DNA of 60,000 bases from Apostichopus japonicus (GCF_037975245.1 NC_092575.1:27503841-27563840), one strand, 5' to 3'. Numbered from the stretch's first letter, positions 43,550 to 57,377 are shown. Notes: a model not told the origin generated them from the sequence alone. Translations and numbers: made by a program.

Positions 43550-44618
43550 GTAAGTTGTGATTTAATTCGCTTTTGAAGACTGTTCATGAGTCACTACGAT
43601 ACATTCGTTTGCTGATTTTGTCAGCTTTTCTAGTGGCAATACAACAGTGGTCATCGTTTGATCAGCTTTGTTGTGTGTATGAAAGAAATGTCGGTGCCTC
43701 TGAATATCTAAGTTGTTTGGCGGAATGGAGGTAAGGGTGAGCAAAGTCCATGTCTTAAAGCTAAATCTTGACCATACTATAGTCAAGTTGCATTCCAGTT
43801 AATGAAGTTATTTTTTCCCTTTTTGTTTAATACTACAATGAAAGTGTCTTGGTGACGAAATTTTGAGGGTTGAATAAAATTTGATAATTACTCAGTCACC
43901 TTTATTACCTCGTGCATATTCAGCTGAAAACGTGAAAGCAGCTCGAAACGGTTTTCACGAAAATGTATCTCTATGTCACAGTTCTTTGGCTCACGTACAC
44001 TACCTCTGTCTCTCTCTGTATAGTCTACAAATCACGTACCCCACCCCACCCTCTGAGTAAGCTACCGCTATGCCTCTTATTAATTAAGTTATCGTTGTCT
44101 TCCAGCTACTTTGTATTTCAGAGAGAACTTGAATTGCGAGATTGCAAGTGACAGGCTTAAAGATCGGGAGGGGGAGCAGGTTGTCCCAGAACCCCTAGCA
44201 TTCCTTGGCCCATGGCTTTCCTGGAATGGTTTAGTGAACTTTGTCCATACATCCCTGCGCAATGACGTCATTTAATTTACATGACGACAGACCTTTCGTC
44301 CACAGAAATTGCTGTGCTCTCGTCGCATGGACTCAAGGAAATACTATTCATAACAACGGACACTAACCGTACCTTACCGCGTCTGGCTCTGTGTACCGCG
44401 CGTTTCAATACCTTCAACGGGATAACAGTATGGTATACACAAAAGTATTACTGCATGCAATTTGAACCGTACACTGTACCATACTAATAAACTAGAGTTG
44501 TTCGAAAACGTAGTTGGACTCTTTGAAAACAGAACATCGAAATCCTATTGCATCTATCTCATCGTCTGACTATATTTGCGGAGTAATTGCTCAATTAATC
44601 TTAAAAATATTGTTTTAG

Positions 44619-44673
44619 ATGGCAGAAACAGAAAAATTGAATGTTGATAGTATAATCTCCAGATTATTAGAAG
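44619..44673 (+). CDS. PPP1C: PP1 catalytic subunit, exon 1
   Basis: ATG at 44619 opens MAETEKLNVDSIISRLLE, matching the known PP1 N-terminus; donor gtaagtga in phase 1. The sequence just before the ATG (aaaatattgttttag) looks like a 3' splice site, so an upstream 5' UTR exon is possible. Confidence 0.9.
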
Positions 44674-45507
44674 GTAAGTGATCTAAGGATCAGGCTTTCT
44701 TTATTTTCATGACAGTTAGGCCACAGTTCCCCTTCATTAGGCATACAGTGGCCTATTACTAGTGTTGGATATGAAATTCGAATTCTGCTGGTAATTGGGA
44801 GCTAATGGTTTATTAGCGTTACATAGGTTTTGCAATCGTAGTAGCACAAGTCAGATATAAATTAATTCTCTTCTACAAGTGATGTCCTCGTCTATGTCAA
44901 CTGATGACTGGAATTCGTTGACCTTAGGCTAGCCTATGTCAAAATCTCAAATAAGCCCCCTTCGACATCAAGTTTAAATTAAGGTTAACACTCACGTCAC
45001 CAAGTCAAGCCTGGCCCATAAGTTAGTCGTTAGTAATATTTACTGAGTCTAGGCAGACGAAGCCCATTGTTTGGGTGTAAAATATTGTACTTTGCAAGAC
45101 ATGCAGTAACACAGGTCTGCACCTAATTTAGGACTAGGCCTAAATAAGCATTTTCAGTTTTCATGGTCATATCAAAGTTGGCATAAAAATTACAATTAAG
45201 CCCCTTGGTCTTAGCACTTAGGCTACTTAGTTAAAAACAAAATATGAACATCCATATTCAAACTTAGGGATCCACATTGTTATTATGTTGAAGGGAAGTC
45301 AACAATTTTTCTGACTTTCATCTTGAATATTATTACCTTTAAGGAACAATTCCCCAACCCTTCCCCCCCCCCCATAAAAAAGGAAGCTAGCACACAGTTT
45401 CATGCATATCAACTAGGTGGGGAATATGATTGTTTATTTATAAAGAGGTTAGGACTAGTGTTATAGAACAAGCACATGTTTTGTTTCCTAAAGTAAATGG
45501 AAGCTGT

Positions 45508-45794
45508 CAGGCGCGTAGCCAAGGGGGGGGGCAAAGGGGGAAGCCGCCCCCCTTTGAGCATATTTATTTTTACTTTTTTTGTTTTTATGATATCGCTAGT
45601 ATTTTCAAAAGAGAAAATGCTAAGATTCAACTTACAAGGCCTGGGAAGTGCCATTTCCAGCAATCTGGGAGGCGTTTTCAGCCAAAATTTTCTTGTACGC
45701 TTCGCGCCAATCTTGGTGGCGCTACGCTTAGATGGTTTGCCATGCCAAATCAACAGTTTCGCCCTCCCTTGGCAAATTCCTGGCTACGTGCCTG
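45508..45794 (+). mobile_element. hAT-like MITE, complete copy 2
   Basis: Ends caggcgcgtagcca and tggctacgtgcctg are near-perfect inverses. Flanked by a perfect 8-bp target duplication gaagctgt (45500-45507; 45795-45802). 287 bp, G-run near the left end, no transposase. Same family as 1-322 and 1200-1385. Lies in PP1 intron 1. Confidence 0.9.
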
Positions 45795-45802
45795 GAAGCT
45801 GT

Positions 45803-48187
45803 TACTTATACAAGTGCTCACACAAGTGGTTACTGTTGTGATTATATAAAACTGTTAATGAGTATACAAACTTACAAAGTAATACAAGTGGTTACTGTTT
45901 GTGAGTTGTACAAACGAGAACAACTTACAATGGCCGATTTTAATTTTGATACTTTATGTATTAATGCATGACGGGATATATGTCATAAATCGTTTATATG
46001 TTGTAAATCTTCATGTCAGTTCATTGACCCGTCTACAAATTTCCTGAATCCTAAATCATTTGGCCACCATAAAATTTATGGAAATTTTTAGTTACACTCT
46101 GTTCGTGTGTTAACAAGCTGTCCAGATATCACTAAATTTGTTATACTGTATGTTACAATGATGGTATACTGAAAGCTAACATTGTCCTCTGGGGGCTGTA
46201 TTGTAGTTCTGTTAACAGTTATTCCGTTTTATATTCTGAGTTATGTTAAATATGATAGTGTCATGTTTTCAGATCAGACCTTAAATGCTAAATATTGTAC
46301 TGTAACCTGGAAATATATATGTTATGTTTGGGAATGTTGGATGAGGATTAAAACCAGGTTGTTGTTTTTCTTGTTTGTGTAACTTCATGCTTAACAAAGT
46401 ATGTGGATCGTCTGTCACTACGTGGACCTTGCAGTATAAAATCTGTGAAATGCTTTGAGCAATTTATGACTCCATTACAGAATAGTGCATAATGCATATT
46501 AAAATGAATTGCATTGTAATCTGATTCTTAAGACTTTATTTAAGCTTTTTAAATTGCCAAACTATTTATCAAGTCCATACAGATCTAAAGCAAAGATTAA
46601 ACCCTGAAAATCTAGTAAACATGACCTCAAGAATCAACCCATAACAAAGGTCTCAGCTTTCTCATAATAAATACAGAAATCCTATTGTTCCTGGTGGGGT
46701 CAAAGGTCACTTGGTATCAGCAGAGTGGCTCTGACAGTGTGCAACTACAATAAGTCAACAGTTTGAAATTAATAAACTACTGTATATACTATTACCTTAA
46801 AAATGATACAAGCCAGTAATGTTAGAACCCACAACCAATATTGTGTTGGAAATTTATGTATCATGAAGTTGTCAGGAAGTAATGGACATCTTTGTCTGAA
46901 GTCCACTTGAATTTTGTTCTACATATTTTTGCATACTGTAATTGCAATCATAGCTACATGCCTTTACAGTACATTATTGGACATTTTATAGTTGTAGGTA
47001 GATCTATGTGAAGGGCAGGAACTATGTGGGCTAAGTGGCAACATGGGCAACAAAAGAGGCTACAAAGAAAGTGAAGTTGCTATGGTATTAGCTGTAGAAT
47101 GTATATTACTGTATGCAAAAACAGCCAGACAAAACCAGTTCTTAGCTGTGTTGTGCTTTGTGGTACCAGATCTAAAATAAACGACAGCTTGACAAGACAA
47201 CCCAAACATAAATTGACACCATTTGACATGCTGTCATGTTCAATTTGTTTGAATATCCCACAACATGAAAGTGTTAGTCAATCAACGGGTGTGATAACTT
47301 ACACATTGAAGTGAACTTACTAGTGCAGCAAAATGAGTCCATTTTAATAGCATGTTTCCTTACATTATGTTCTGCTTCAATATAGTACTTCCTGTTAATG
47401 GTGCTTTGCTTTAGTTAGTCTATGTTGTAATGAAGGTCTTTTTAAAAAATTGTTATTATAGTTGCTAAGAGTAGTATAAATGTGTTATTGTACTGGGATG
47501 CCTAACTGCTATAAAGGTTTTGTTGTGATTGAACAAATTTGCAGTTAGATCAGCAACTATACTCTGAGGTCAAGGTCTATCTACATTAGGCTCATCTTTT
47601 GCACATATCACTTAGGAAATAGTACAGAAATAATTAGGTTTACAGGTACTGTGTAACTTAGTCTGCTGGCACTAGTGTTGAATATGTACAGTAATGGAAA
47701 GAAAACCAAGGAAGGAGAGAACTATTTAAAGGCATACTCCTGTATCTGTACTGTATCTGTATTTATGCATTTCGTTAAAATAAGCAAGAAGAAAACGTAT
47801 CCATTTTCAAAGTTATTAATATCTCTGTTGGCACTAGTGTGTAGTGGACAATTTTTTTACACAACTTGACATGGGTACTTTTTTTACTACATTGACACCT
47901 TGGGGAAGACAATGAAAATGCAAATGACAGCAACTTACATCAGAACCATATCTTGTTAAGAATCGTTCATTTTCAAAATATTGCTCAAATACATATATAC
48001 TGTACATGTGTGAGGGATAAATTTCTAAAACTCCTCGTTACACACAGAAAGCCAGACCCATTCATGTAAAGTCTATGAACCTTACAATTAAGCTTTATTG
48101 TACCCTGAGAAAGTCAAAATGATGGTCAGCTTTACCTTTAATAGCCATGGTCACTTTTGAGAATTCAGTAGGATCTAATAGCGCATG
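45803..48187. other. PP1 intron 1, no feature recognised
   Basis: AT-rich intronic sequence; short open frames without splice borders or family resemblance. Confidence 0.5.
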
Positions 48188-48545
48188 CAGGAATGTGCCC
48201 ACGCTGGGTGGCCCCGCCCAGCACTAAAAATTACCACCCAGCACTGTCTTAAAACTCGTGAATCCCGCCCAGCACTATCATCATCTAAAATCCCGACATT
48301 CGTAACATTTTATTCAACATAAATTGGGCCACATGTATCCTCGTTTCCCCCCATTTGTCAAATTCACGTAAACACAGGTGCGGAGATATGGAGTAGGCGT
48401 GGCTTTAATCTGCAGCATGCAGTATCACACTTCACTAGCTCTGTATACAACTTCAAAATCGAAAAATGTCACCCTCCCCTTAGACCCCTCCCCCAGGACG
48501 GCGGCCAGTATACCCTGCACTCAGGAAATCCTGGGCACAGCCCTG
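48188..48545. mobile_element. Small TIR element (hAT-like) with G/C-run ends
   Basis: Left end caggaatgtgcccacg, right end ..cctgggcacagccctg, which are imperfect inverses. The interior has 'cctccccttagacccctccc', also found in the elements at 2960-3000 and 4455-4485, so they may be related. No clear target duplication. Confidence 0.5.
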
Positions 48546-49327
48546 ACATGGGTATTCAACATCATCGTATATATTCTCAGGATCATGGTATCCGTCAGGG
48601 AAGATCCATACTCTGCAAGGGAGATCTAAATTGTAGCTGTGAAGTTTGAACAACACTCACTTCCACGCAACACGAACCGGCACTAGTCTAAAGACAGGCC
48701 CACAGCTATTGGTTACAAGCTGCAGTTATCATGACCTTTTACCACCTTTGTAACACCCATTTGTTTGAAGTTGATCCACCATTTTCCTCAAAATGTGGAT
48801 GTGAACTGAATCACCTCCCAGGGGGAAACAAGATCCCGATTTCCCTTGAGTTTTGAGATCTCTGTGAACAAGTATCATGAAACAGAGCCGCTGCAAACAT
48901 TCAGACCTGCTGGAAGTGTGCAAGTAAACTACAGTTTAAGAATTAGACTTGATTTAACTCAAACGGAGAGGAAGAGGTCGATGACCCTGAAGAATATCAA
49001 TGGGGAGCACGGTGCTAAAATGTTACTACTATGTTTGTAGGCAACAGTACTGTAGGTAGATTGAAGTGCATATGTAGAAAGCAAACAGGCAAGTATCATG
49101 GTTCATAGAAAACGAGATAACTTTGAGTGCTGGTAATCCTTGTATGGTTTTCAAGACATTCACAGGCTTTAAAATGTGCTACATTATGTTGCTGGAATGG
49201 CACTATGAAGGCTATTTTAATTGATAACTAATTACAGCTGTGTTGTCACGACCACTTGGTGTTGTAAACAAACAGTTCAATAAATATAATTAGTACCTGC
49301 CACTGGTTTGCACATTTTAGATCTGAG

Positions 49328-50596
49328 TAGGGATGCACCGGATCCAAATTTTTGGATCCGGCCGGAACCGGATTTTGCCGGATAGTACATGAAATCCGGC
49401 CGGAATCGGATTTTTTCATTGCACAAAAGAAAATCATTAATAGGAAGTAGAAATATGAAACAAGGAGCAAATCTTAGGTGAGGTATACGCATATTATAAA
49501 GAAGGTGAAATTAAGACCCCATTTATGAGATTAAATATGACTTGAAGTGGTGTAATCTACATTCTTTAATAAAATAACTACAATATAATTGTTGACAAGC
49601 TTGATACAGTATGTAAATTTGTTTGTTGGAAAAATACTGCATATATACTACCTATGAAGTTTGTTTTAAAACGGGAAGGTACATTTGACCAGCAACGTGC
49701 TCGCCTTCTTCCGAAAACTGGAGAAAAACTTCTCTTCCATCACAATTTGAGAAATATGTTCAACATACAGTGAAAGCGGGAAATTAAATTTGTTTACATT
49801 TCCAAATAGCAACGTTACAGTATATATGAAGAAGACTTGCATGCTCTGCAACAAATCATTTTAAACATATAATTATTTAAGGAATGATAGCTTGAAACCT
49901 CAAATAGCTATAAATATGGAAATTATTTTGTTAGAGCAGTCACATGTTGTTAAATTATTTACTAAGATAATTGTCTCTGTATGTGATAACTGTAGAAAGG
50001 TTACTTTTGAAATTGTTTTCATTGTCAGCTCTGGAATTAATTTTTTTAGATGAGAATTAAAGTTATTCTAAGGTTTAAGAATGAACTTTAAAGATGAAGG
50101 GGTTTTTGTGGAATTAAAAAAAATTCAGACATATTTAACCATATAAGAGATTGTTTCACACATAAACATTCAGAGAAAACATGAATGCCAACAATAATGG
50201 GAAAATAAAGATTCAATGGAACAGTATTTTGACTGATAAGTATATGAATGATCTATTTTAACTGCACAATATTAAACTGATGAAGGCTGCAAGAAATGAT
50301 TTCACTACAAACTGTATTGTATTATTTTGGTTGATCTTTAGAAACAGTGGGTCAGACCATGAGAAAATTAAATTAAACATGTTAAACCTAATTTTTCCTT
50401 ACTTTGAATGTTTTTATTAATTTTTGGAAATAGTTTACATTGATTTAAGTTTATACCAACACCTTTTTAAGGAATAATTCAGGCCAGATTTTGAAAAAGA
50501 TCCGGCCGGATTTTGAAAAATATCCGGCCGGAACCGGATAATTGCTCACTATCCGGCCGAATAGTCCGGCTGGACCGGATATCCGGTGCATCCCTA
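49328..50596. mobile_element. hAT-like element with ATCCGGCCGG subterminal repeats
   Basis: Ends tagggatgcaccggat and atccggtgcatcccta are exact inverses (16 bp). A perfect 8-bp target duplication, gatctgag, flanks it (49320-49327; 50597-50604). Both ends carry several copies of atccggccgga within about 130 bp. The 1-kb AT-rich interior has no transposase. Non-autonomous hAT in PP1 intron 1. Confidence 0.9.
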
Positions 50597-50604
50597 GATC
50601 TGAG

Positions 50605-51480
50605 GCATATTTTCTGTCGTCCTTTCTTTACACTGTTGACAACAGTTCAGTGTGCAAAGCCAAGGAAAACCCAGAGAAATGTTTTTTTTCTCTTTTTTTT
50701 TTTCTTTTCTTTTCCCCCCTTCTCTTTTTAGAGTTTCATTAGTTACCACTGTAGTCTGTTTTGAGCAATCTGACTACAATTTCAGAGCATTCCTTACAGT
50801 GCATAATCCTGCAGAAATTAAAGATGCGCCTGACAATGTAGTCACCATGGCAACAAACCTGAAATGTTTCTCTAGGAGGCTTAGTGAAGCAGTCCATCTC
50901 TCTCCATTGCTGAGTGAGATCACTTTGCATGACCCTCTGACATTTAAAGAGCAGTGTGATATTCCTGCTAGGCGGCATTATTTACAGATCCTAATACCGT
51001 CAGTCTGTGACTGTGAGTTAGTAGAGCTGGAAGCTTTTAGGATAGTCTGTGCTCAGACTGGTTCATTCCTATGAGTGTAAGTTATTTGGAGAACGTGCTA
51101 AACAACCGCTGAGCCGCAGCAATCCTCATTTCTACAAGTGTTACCTTATTCAGAGAACATGATAAACCACTACTGCTGCTGCTCACTAAGAGCATTGATG
51201 TGTTATGTTCAGGTGTAGCGGTTGAGATTTTGCGACTGAATGGCTATTTATATCCGTAATGTTGGTGTCCTCTAGAAGAGGTGTCATGTTCGTTTTCTCA
51301 TTTCCAAGGTCACAGGCCACTGCCTGGTTAGATGTAATTAAAAGTGGCAATATACTCAGTTATTTGAGGATTTATTGCTTTGTTGAGTTAATGAATACAG
51401 TTCTATGCAAAGACCTAACATGCATTGGCAGTAAAATATCTGGTTCAAAAATTTCCATGAATATAGAGTAATGTGGTGAT
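50605..51480. other. PP1 intron 1, no gene supported
   Basis: A 140-codon open frame starting at 50652 passes a poly-T tract and has no recognisable family; I do not call it. Confidence 0.4.
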
Positions 51481-51497
51481 AAAGTAAGTAGAGTAGC

Positions 51498-51640
51498 AAC
51501 ATGTGCCATTAAAGTGTATTACAGAGTAGCAATGCCATTAAAGTGTATTACAGAGTAGCAATGCCATTAAAGTACATTACAGAGTAGCAATGCCATTAAA
51601 GTGTATTACAGAGTAGCTGTGCCTTTAAAGTGTATTACAG
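51498..51640 (+). repeat. 29-bp tandem repeat (about 5 copies)
   Basis: Unit gtagcaatgccattaaagtg + tattacaga with single-base changes; intronic. Confidence 0.9.
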
Positions 51641-52374
51641 AACTTGTGATTAATCATTTCTACTTTTGGCCACTTTCACTCTTAATGACAAATAAGTAAG
51701 TAAAATATCTCTGTCCGGAAGAAGAATCTGTTGAGCCAACAGGTTATAACCATCAAGGAAATATTCGATCATCGAAAGTGGGATTGGTGTAATATTACAC
51801 CTGTAGGTGGTGTCACTTGCCTATTATCTTGACTACAATTTACACATTAATCAGCGTAATGCAACATATTGTAAACACTGTGCTTTATAACATTTCAAAA
51901 TGTTCTTGGCAAAGTCTGCCTCTATATTTTAGATGTTGAAAGGTTCTCGGTAGTAATTTCTGACCCTCCTCTGGTATTCTTCCTGATCATCATTGAAAAG
52001 AGTACTTATGTCTTAAAGATGTGTCAAGAAGGATATAAATTTACTTTTGAGATAGGCAATAAACTTGATGAACTTTGAGTAGGAGACTGGAGTAACCTTC
52101 TTTCGACTTCCTCACATACCTGGTGGAGGGGGGGGGGGAGGTTGGGGAATGGGGAAATACCAATATTCTTTATAGTGGGATCATAATTGTGTTCTCAATT
52201 ACTCAAGGGTCACTCGTACACAATATTAATATTGGAAACAGCTAATAAGAGGCTTAAAGTGGTAGTGTATGAACAGAGCACAGATACCCCAAAACTTGCG
52301 GGATTAGAAGATGCTATTTATATATTCTCCAAAAAGACAAATTTGATGATTTGTTAAAGGAGACACAAAGCAAT

Positions 52375-52880
52375 GCTCTGAGAGCACAACTTCCCTGCAC
52401 AGATAAGAAAACCCTCATTCAATTTGGGAGATATCATAGATTTAACAGTTCTTCACAAACTGTATGTAAGGCAGAAGACTTGATCAAGTCTAAATAATGA
52501 CATCATGATCGAGCCTCGTGTTCTTCATTTCTCTTCTGTTTTTGCATTCTTTTCAATGTTTTATTTTCTATAACGAGAAGGGATTTGCAAATGGCGAATC
52601 TAAAATATTGAAGCTGTTCACGTGACCTAATGGTGGCATTGGTTTCAGGGTCAAAACTGTTAACACTTCACCTTGAAATATGAAATAAAAAAATAAAAAA
52701 ATACAGTATGAAAGGTAAAACAGTGAAAGTAAAAGGTTTCAGACCTAGCAACACTATGACATCACAGATTTTCAAAATGACAGCTCCCAGACACAACTTA
52801 TGAAGCTAGGATATCTCACAAATGGAACAAGATTTCTGCTTTATCTGATTGAGGGGAGTTGTTCTGTACAAAGACCTCTG
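52375..52880 (+). mobile_element. MITE-like dispersed repeat, copy C
   Basis: Collinear with copy B (19955-20420) and inverted copy A (18195-18475). Its ends, 'gcacaacttccctgcacaga' and 'gaggggagttgttctg', are partly complementary. Intronic, noncoding. Confidence 0.7.
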
Positions 52881-53198
52881 TAATACAAAACAAATGTGGT
52901 GGTTAGGTTTGTATATACTATAATGAGACAGCCTGTAGAGGGTTGCTCCTTCGTTAAATCCGGCAGCTGGGAGAGTGGAATGGAGGGTGAGGGATGGGGT
53001 CATGGTTTTCTTTAGAATCTATTGAATTATTTTTGGGAGGCATTGAATGGCAAGGATGTTTTTCAAAGAGATTGCTCTCGGACAGTAGTTTCTTATTACT
53101 CTCTAGGTAATCTAACAGTAAAAGTGTTTTAAGTATGGATCCATACTGTTACTTCCGGGTAGGGTTTGTTAAGATTTTCATTCCTCCCATAACCTGTC

Positions 53199-53498
53199 TC
53201 CACTCAATAAGTGCATCTCCCCATCCACCTACGTAGCCTATAGATGGTGATACTCTGTACTGTATCAACGGTTTAGAACTCAACTCAATATGTGCGTCTC
53301 CCCATCAACCTACATAGCCTATAGATGGTAATAGTCTGTATTAACAGTTTAGAACTTCACTCAACATGTGCGCCTCCCCATCCACCTACAGTATGTATCC
53401 TATGGTAATACTCTGTATTAGCAGTGTAGAACCCAACTCAACGTGTGAGCCTCCCAAATCCACCTACGTAAAGATGGTAATACTCTGTATTTAATTCG
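53199..53498 (+). repeat. Four tandem copies of an approximately 76-bp unit
   Basis: Copies begin near 53199, 53279, 53354 and 53431 and share 'cctccccatccacctac' and 'tggtaatactctgtatta'. A minus-strand open frame over the last copies is not supported as a gene. Confidence 0.85.
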
Positions 53499-54898
53499 CT
53501 CCTCGCTTACCTGTCTCCTGAGGACCCATTCTACTGTGTCTATAATGTCCTTGGTTAACCTTTTACACTGTGCACCCTCCAAAACTCTGTATTGATAGTT
53601 TAGAACTCCACTTCTTGAAATTACCTCAGGCCTGAAAGTGTCAATTTTGGAGTGGGTTCTTGCTATCCACTTGTATCTTACATTAGTTTCCACTTTTAAT
53701 AAGCACTTGCTTCCAATACAACAGGAATGTAATAATAATGAGTAAATAGAGAAAAGGAAATGCTTTTATTTGGACCTAAATGCTCTCCCTATATCGAGAA
53801 AGCACAGTCAGTGCTGGTGAGTTACACACACTGCATATTTTCGCTGTCAATGACTGTTTATTTTTGGAGTGGCCATTGGTTTTATTCACTGAAAGGTAAA
53901 AAAAAAAGAAGACGAAAAATATCCTTACAATGAGTTAATTATATTTGTCACTGGCTTTCCTACGAGTGACCTTGTTTTGGAGAGTTTCATCTTCGAGTCT
54001 CTGACGACGCCTCCGTACCACTCACATCACCACTACTTGACATTTTAGTCCTCTGTATTTGAATAGGTCATAAATATTCATAGACTTATAATCACTTATT
54101 ATAGTACAGTATAATATACACTGTACTTGAACTGTACGTGTACCTCAAGTGTACTCAATAGAGAAATGTTCTCAGTGTTGTAATGATCTGTGAAATTCAG
54201 CTACAGTAGACATGTCCCCTGGTTTTGCACATGTATGCTTAAAAATAGTTTCTTAGTGTCCCTGGAGGATGTCAGATATGTCACCGAAGAAAGAACGGTG
54301 GAACTTTACTTTGGATATTTATAGAAGACTTTCAGCTCTGCAGGAAGTTTTCAAACTGTATGCAAATTCATTCCATTTGAATCCAAACAGGTTCCATATG
54401 ATTGTTATCTTCACCCAGAGTCTATTATATTTTCATACAAGCATTAATTAATGCAGAAGTTGAATATGAACTTTAAAAGAGTGTTATTACTCTATCTTCA
54501 TGACATTTTCACTCAATATACACAGGCTCTATGAAATGTGGGAGGGCACTGCTGCAAACTTGAATGTAGATTGCTACTGGTCATCATATCAGCACTTGAT
54601 GATGGTTTCACTCTGTGTGTCATGGGCTAAAGTATATACGTTGACATAATACTAAATATTTTAGACATAAAGTGATTTGTTTCCAGAAAGGAAATTTATA
54701 AGACTGCAGTCTTATTTTCTATCCTATCTTCTCACACATACACTGGACTTGGCTGTGCGGTGTGTATCAAGTCTAATACTCTGCACACTATAATCATCAA
54801 TTAGTTTGATCAGATTGTAATTGCCTGATGTTTGTTGGCATTTTTGTTCACTGATTTGTTGTTGTAACTAATGTTCTTTTATCTGCTCTTTCTTCCAG

Positions 54899-55030
54899 TT
54901 CGTGGATCCAGACCTGGTAAGAATGTACAGTTGACAGAAACAGAGATCCGAGGACTCTGTCTTAAATCAAGAGAAATATTTCTCAGTCAACCAAATCTAT
55001 TGGAACTTGAGGCTCCACTTAAGATTTGTG
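54899..55030 (+). CDS. PPP1C: PP1 catalytic subunit, exon 2
   Basis: Acceptor ctctttcttccag, donor gtaagttc, 132 nt, phase 1 to 1. Encodes [20 protein letters not shown] and the segment ending LEAPLKICG, near-identical to animal PP1. Confidence 0.95.
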
Positions 55031-56780
55031 GTAAGTTCCAAATCATTCAAGTTGTCCCCCATCCCCATTCCCATCCTTGTCTTGCTCCCATGATTGATGT
55101 GTTTAATTCAAGAAGATAAAAATGCAATTTGAGAAAATAACTGTAAAATACTCTAGGGTTGCTTATTAAATAGTAAATATATACTGTAGTTTTGAACTGC
55201 TGTTGATGAACACTTAACATTTAATACAGGGAGCGTGTAAATTTGTGTTTAAAAAAGTGAACAATAGACCTTGGAAGTTGTCATTGTGAAACTTGAATAG
55301 AATGGTACATCTGTCAATTGACCAGTGGTTGTCTTGAGACTCTCACAATGAACATAAGCTTCTAGGGATCTACCATGAATGGAATGCAAAGGTTTTGTTT
55401 GGTCAGAGTCTGGAAACCTTTTGAAAGGGAAAGGTCAAGGGATCAGATGGAGATAAATGGTTCTCCTCTTGGATGCATTAAGTTTTATGTCTTCACATGC
55501 ATAACCGCTGTACTTAATCACACTGTGGGTCCATTCAGTGACATGTTCAGACAAACCTTGGCTTACATGTTTCCTGTAAACATTAGTACAACTAAACTTA
55601 ACATAGTTATTGTAACATATTTACAGTAAATGAGTAGTGGTTTGAAATCCCTTGCAGGCCTGAACTAAATGATTCATTAAAATGGATTGAAGAAACAGTT
55701 CTATTCAGTACTATTTGTGCAAAACCTTGCTTCCAGAGTAATACACATTGCATTTCTATAATCTCTCCCAGATCTTCATGGATTCATCCTATTTCATGTT
55801 TTCTACCGTACTGGTACTGGCAGTGCAAACTTATGTCATAAATTTTACAATGTGTGCTTGCTATACATACAATGTACAATACCCGTGTTAGCCCCAAATG
55901 TGCTCCAGCAGTACGGAAATCATATTAACAGAGATCATGTGTACCATGGATATATGTGTACTATCCTACCTGTTATTTGGTTGTCCTAAGCAAGGCTATT
56001 CAGGAATAATTTAATTAGTATCAAAATGTGCAAATTTCTACACATAATGGAAAGACAAATGTACTATGTTATACAACAGCTTTTATATACAGAAACAATA
56101 CTTCTCTTAGTACTCAATGTAAAGCAAAACAAAATGTATTTTCTGAGTAGTTTCAAAGGTAACTCCCTGATTTTTTTGCTACTGGTGAAAACGTGCTTCT
56201 ATCACCTTTTTTTTTATAATGTTGGATTACGCCCATTGGTTTCATTAGCTCTTTGCATAGGGTTTTAAATTTCAAACAAAAGGTGTTTGACTCTCCTTTA
56301 CATTCCTTTTTCCTCTGTTGTAATCATTCCTTTGGTAACCATGGTAATAACAATGGGTATCCAATAACATTGGGTTGCATGCCAGGATTGTACAGCATTG
56401 TGGAATCAGTGGCACTGTGTAATAGACTTTCTTGGAAGTGAGACAAACAACAAGCTAGCCTAGTGGAAGGAAGAGCATTGCATGGTGGGTGAATTTATCA
56501 GCTGATGGCAGGCATCGTGCGTGATGTGGTAGTACTGTTGGTATTTTTGCCTTTGTTGATACAAAAGGTTTGAAAAGGTTAAATATTGTTTTTAGAATGC
56601 ACACTAACAATGGCCAAGGTCACAGCTCTTGCTTGTTATGAGAGAAGCTTCACACCAGTCTGTATATATCTGGACAATCACTTCTCACAGCGGTGAAGAG
56701 ATGGAGTCAAATTATCAAAAGTTGTATCCATATTGTCAATCATTTAAGACTGATCATAGAGGGCCGCTCCACACAAACAA
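55031..56780. other. PP1 intron 2, no feature recognised
   Basis: AT-rich intron; a gtaaccatggtaa stretch at 56335-56347 is palindromic but stands alone. Confidence 0.4.
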
Positions 56781-56784
56781 ACAC

Positions 56785-57060
56785 ACACGCCCATGTATTT
56801 CAGAAAGTATTTCAGAAAGTATTATTCTATAGATGATCAGTACATTGAAGAAATTGTACTTCATTATGTAAGAGGGATTTTGACTGATCCTGACCATCCT
56901 CTCCATAAGTATTACACCACTCCATGTAGGTTGTATACCCTACCTTGTATGCGTACTGAACGCTTTAGACATTCTTTTTTACCAAGGAGTATAAAGCTTT
57001 CGAACTGTCATATAACTAGATGATATTTTAATCATATTTTTGTATATATATTTTGCATAT
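56785..57060 (+). pseudogene. LINE 3'-end fragment
   Basis: The frame to the TGA at 57021-57023 reads ILTDPDHPLHKYY, then RTERFRHSFLPRSIKLSN. A 'DP.HPL...R.RF..SF.PR.I.L.N' ending is typical of the C-terminus of many non-LTR ORF2 proteins. No RT domain precedes it, so only the 3' tip remains. Confidence 0.5.
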
Positions 57061-57377
57061 TTTTAAGCTGCGGAATCCATTTTATTATATCTTCATTTTA
57101 CCTTACTTACTATACAACAGGTACTGACAGACGATGTCAAGTGGGGTTCATTCAGTTTATCAGAAAGAATTTAAGATATCCTTCGGTGCCCATCACCTGA
57201 ATTTATGTCTGATATGCTTAGAGTAACATGCTGGGAGCATGGAACTATGGGGTGGTAATTGGGATAGGAAGTGTCAAATACCTGGTGAGCTGTTCCCGTT
57301 GCTTAGCAACTGTTGATTTCCCTGTTTGTTATCCTTATTTTCCTGCTAAAAGGGTTTGATTGATCGATCAGAAGTAA

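Noticed and set aside
50652-51074. 140-codon plus-strand frame
   Set aside because: Starts in a poly-T/F-rich tract, no recognisable domain, and lies in a PP1 intron.
53418-53693. 91-codon minus-strand frame
   Set aside because: Overlaps the 76-bp tandem repeat and shows no family resemblance.
56332-56347. gtaaccatggtaa palindrome as an X-box
   Set aside because: Half-sites fit the RFX consensus less well and it stands alone in an intron.
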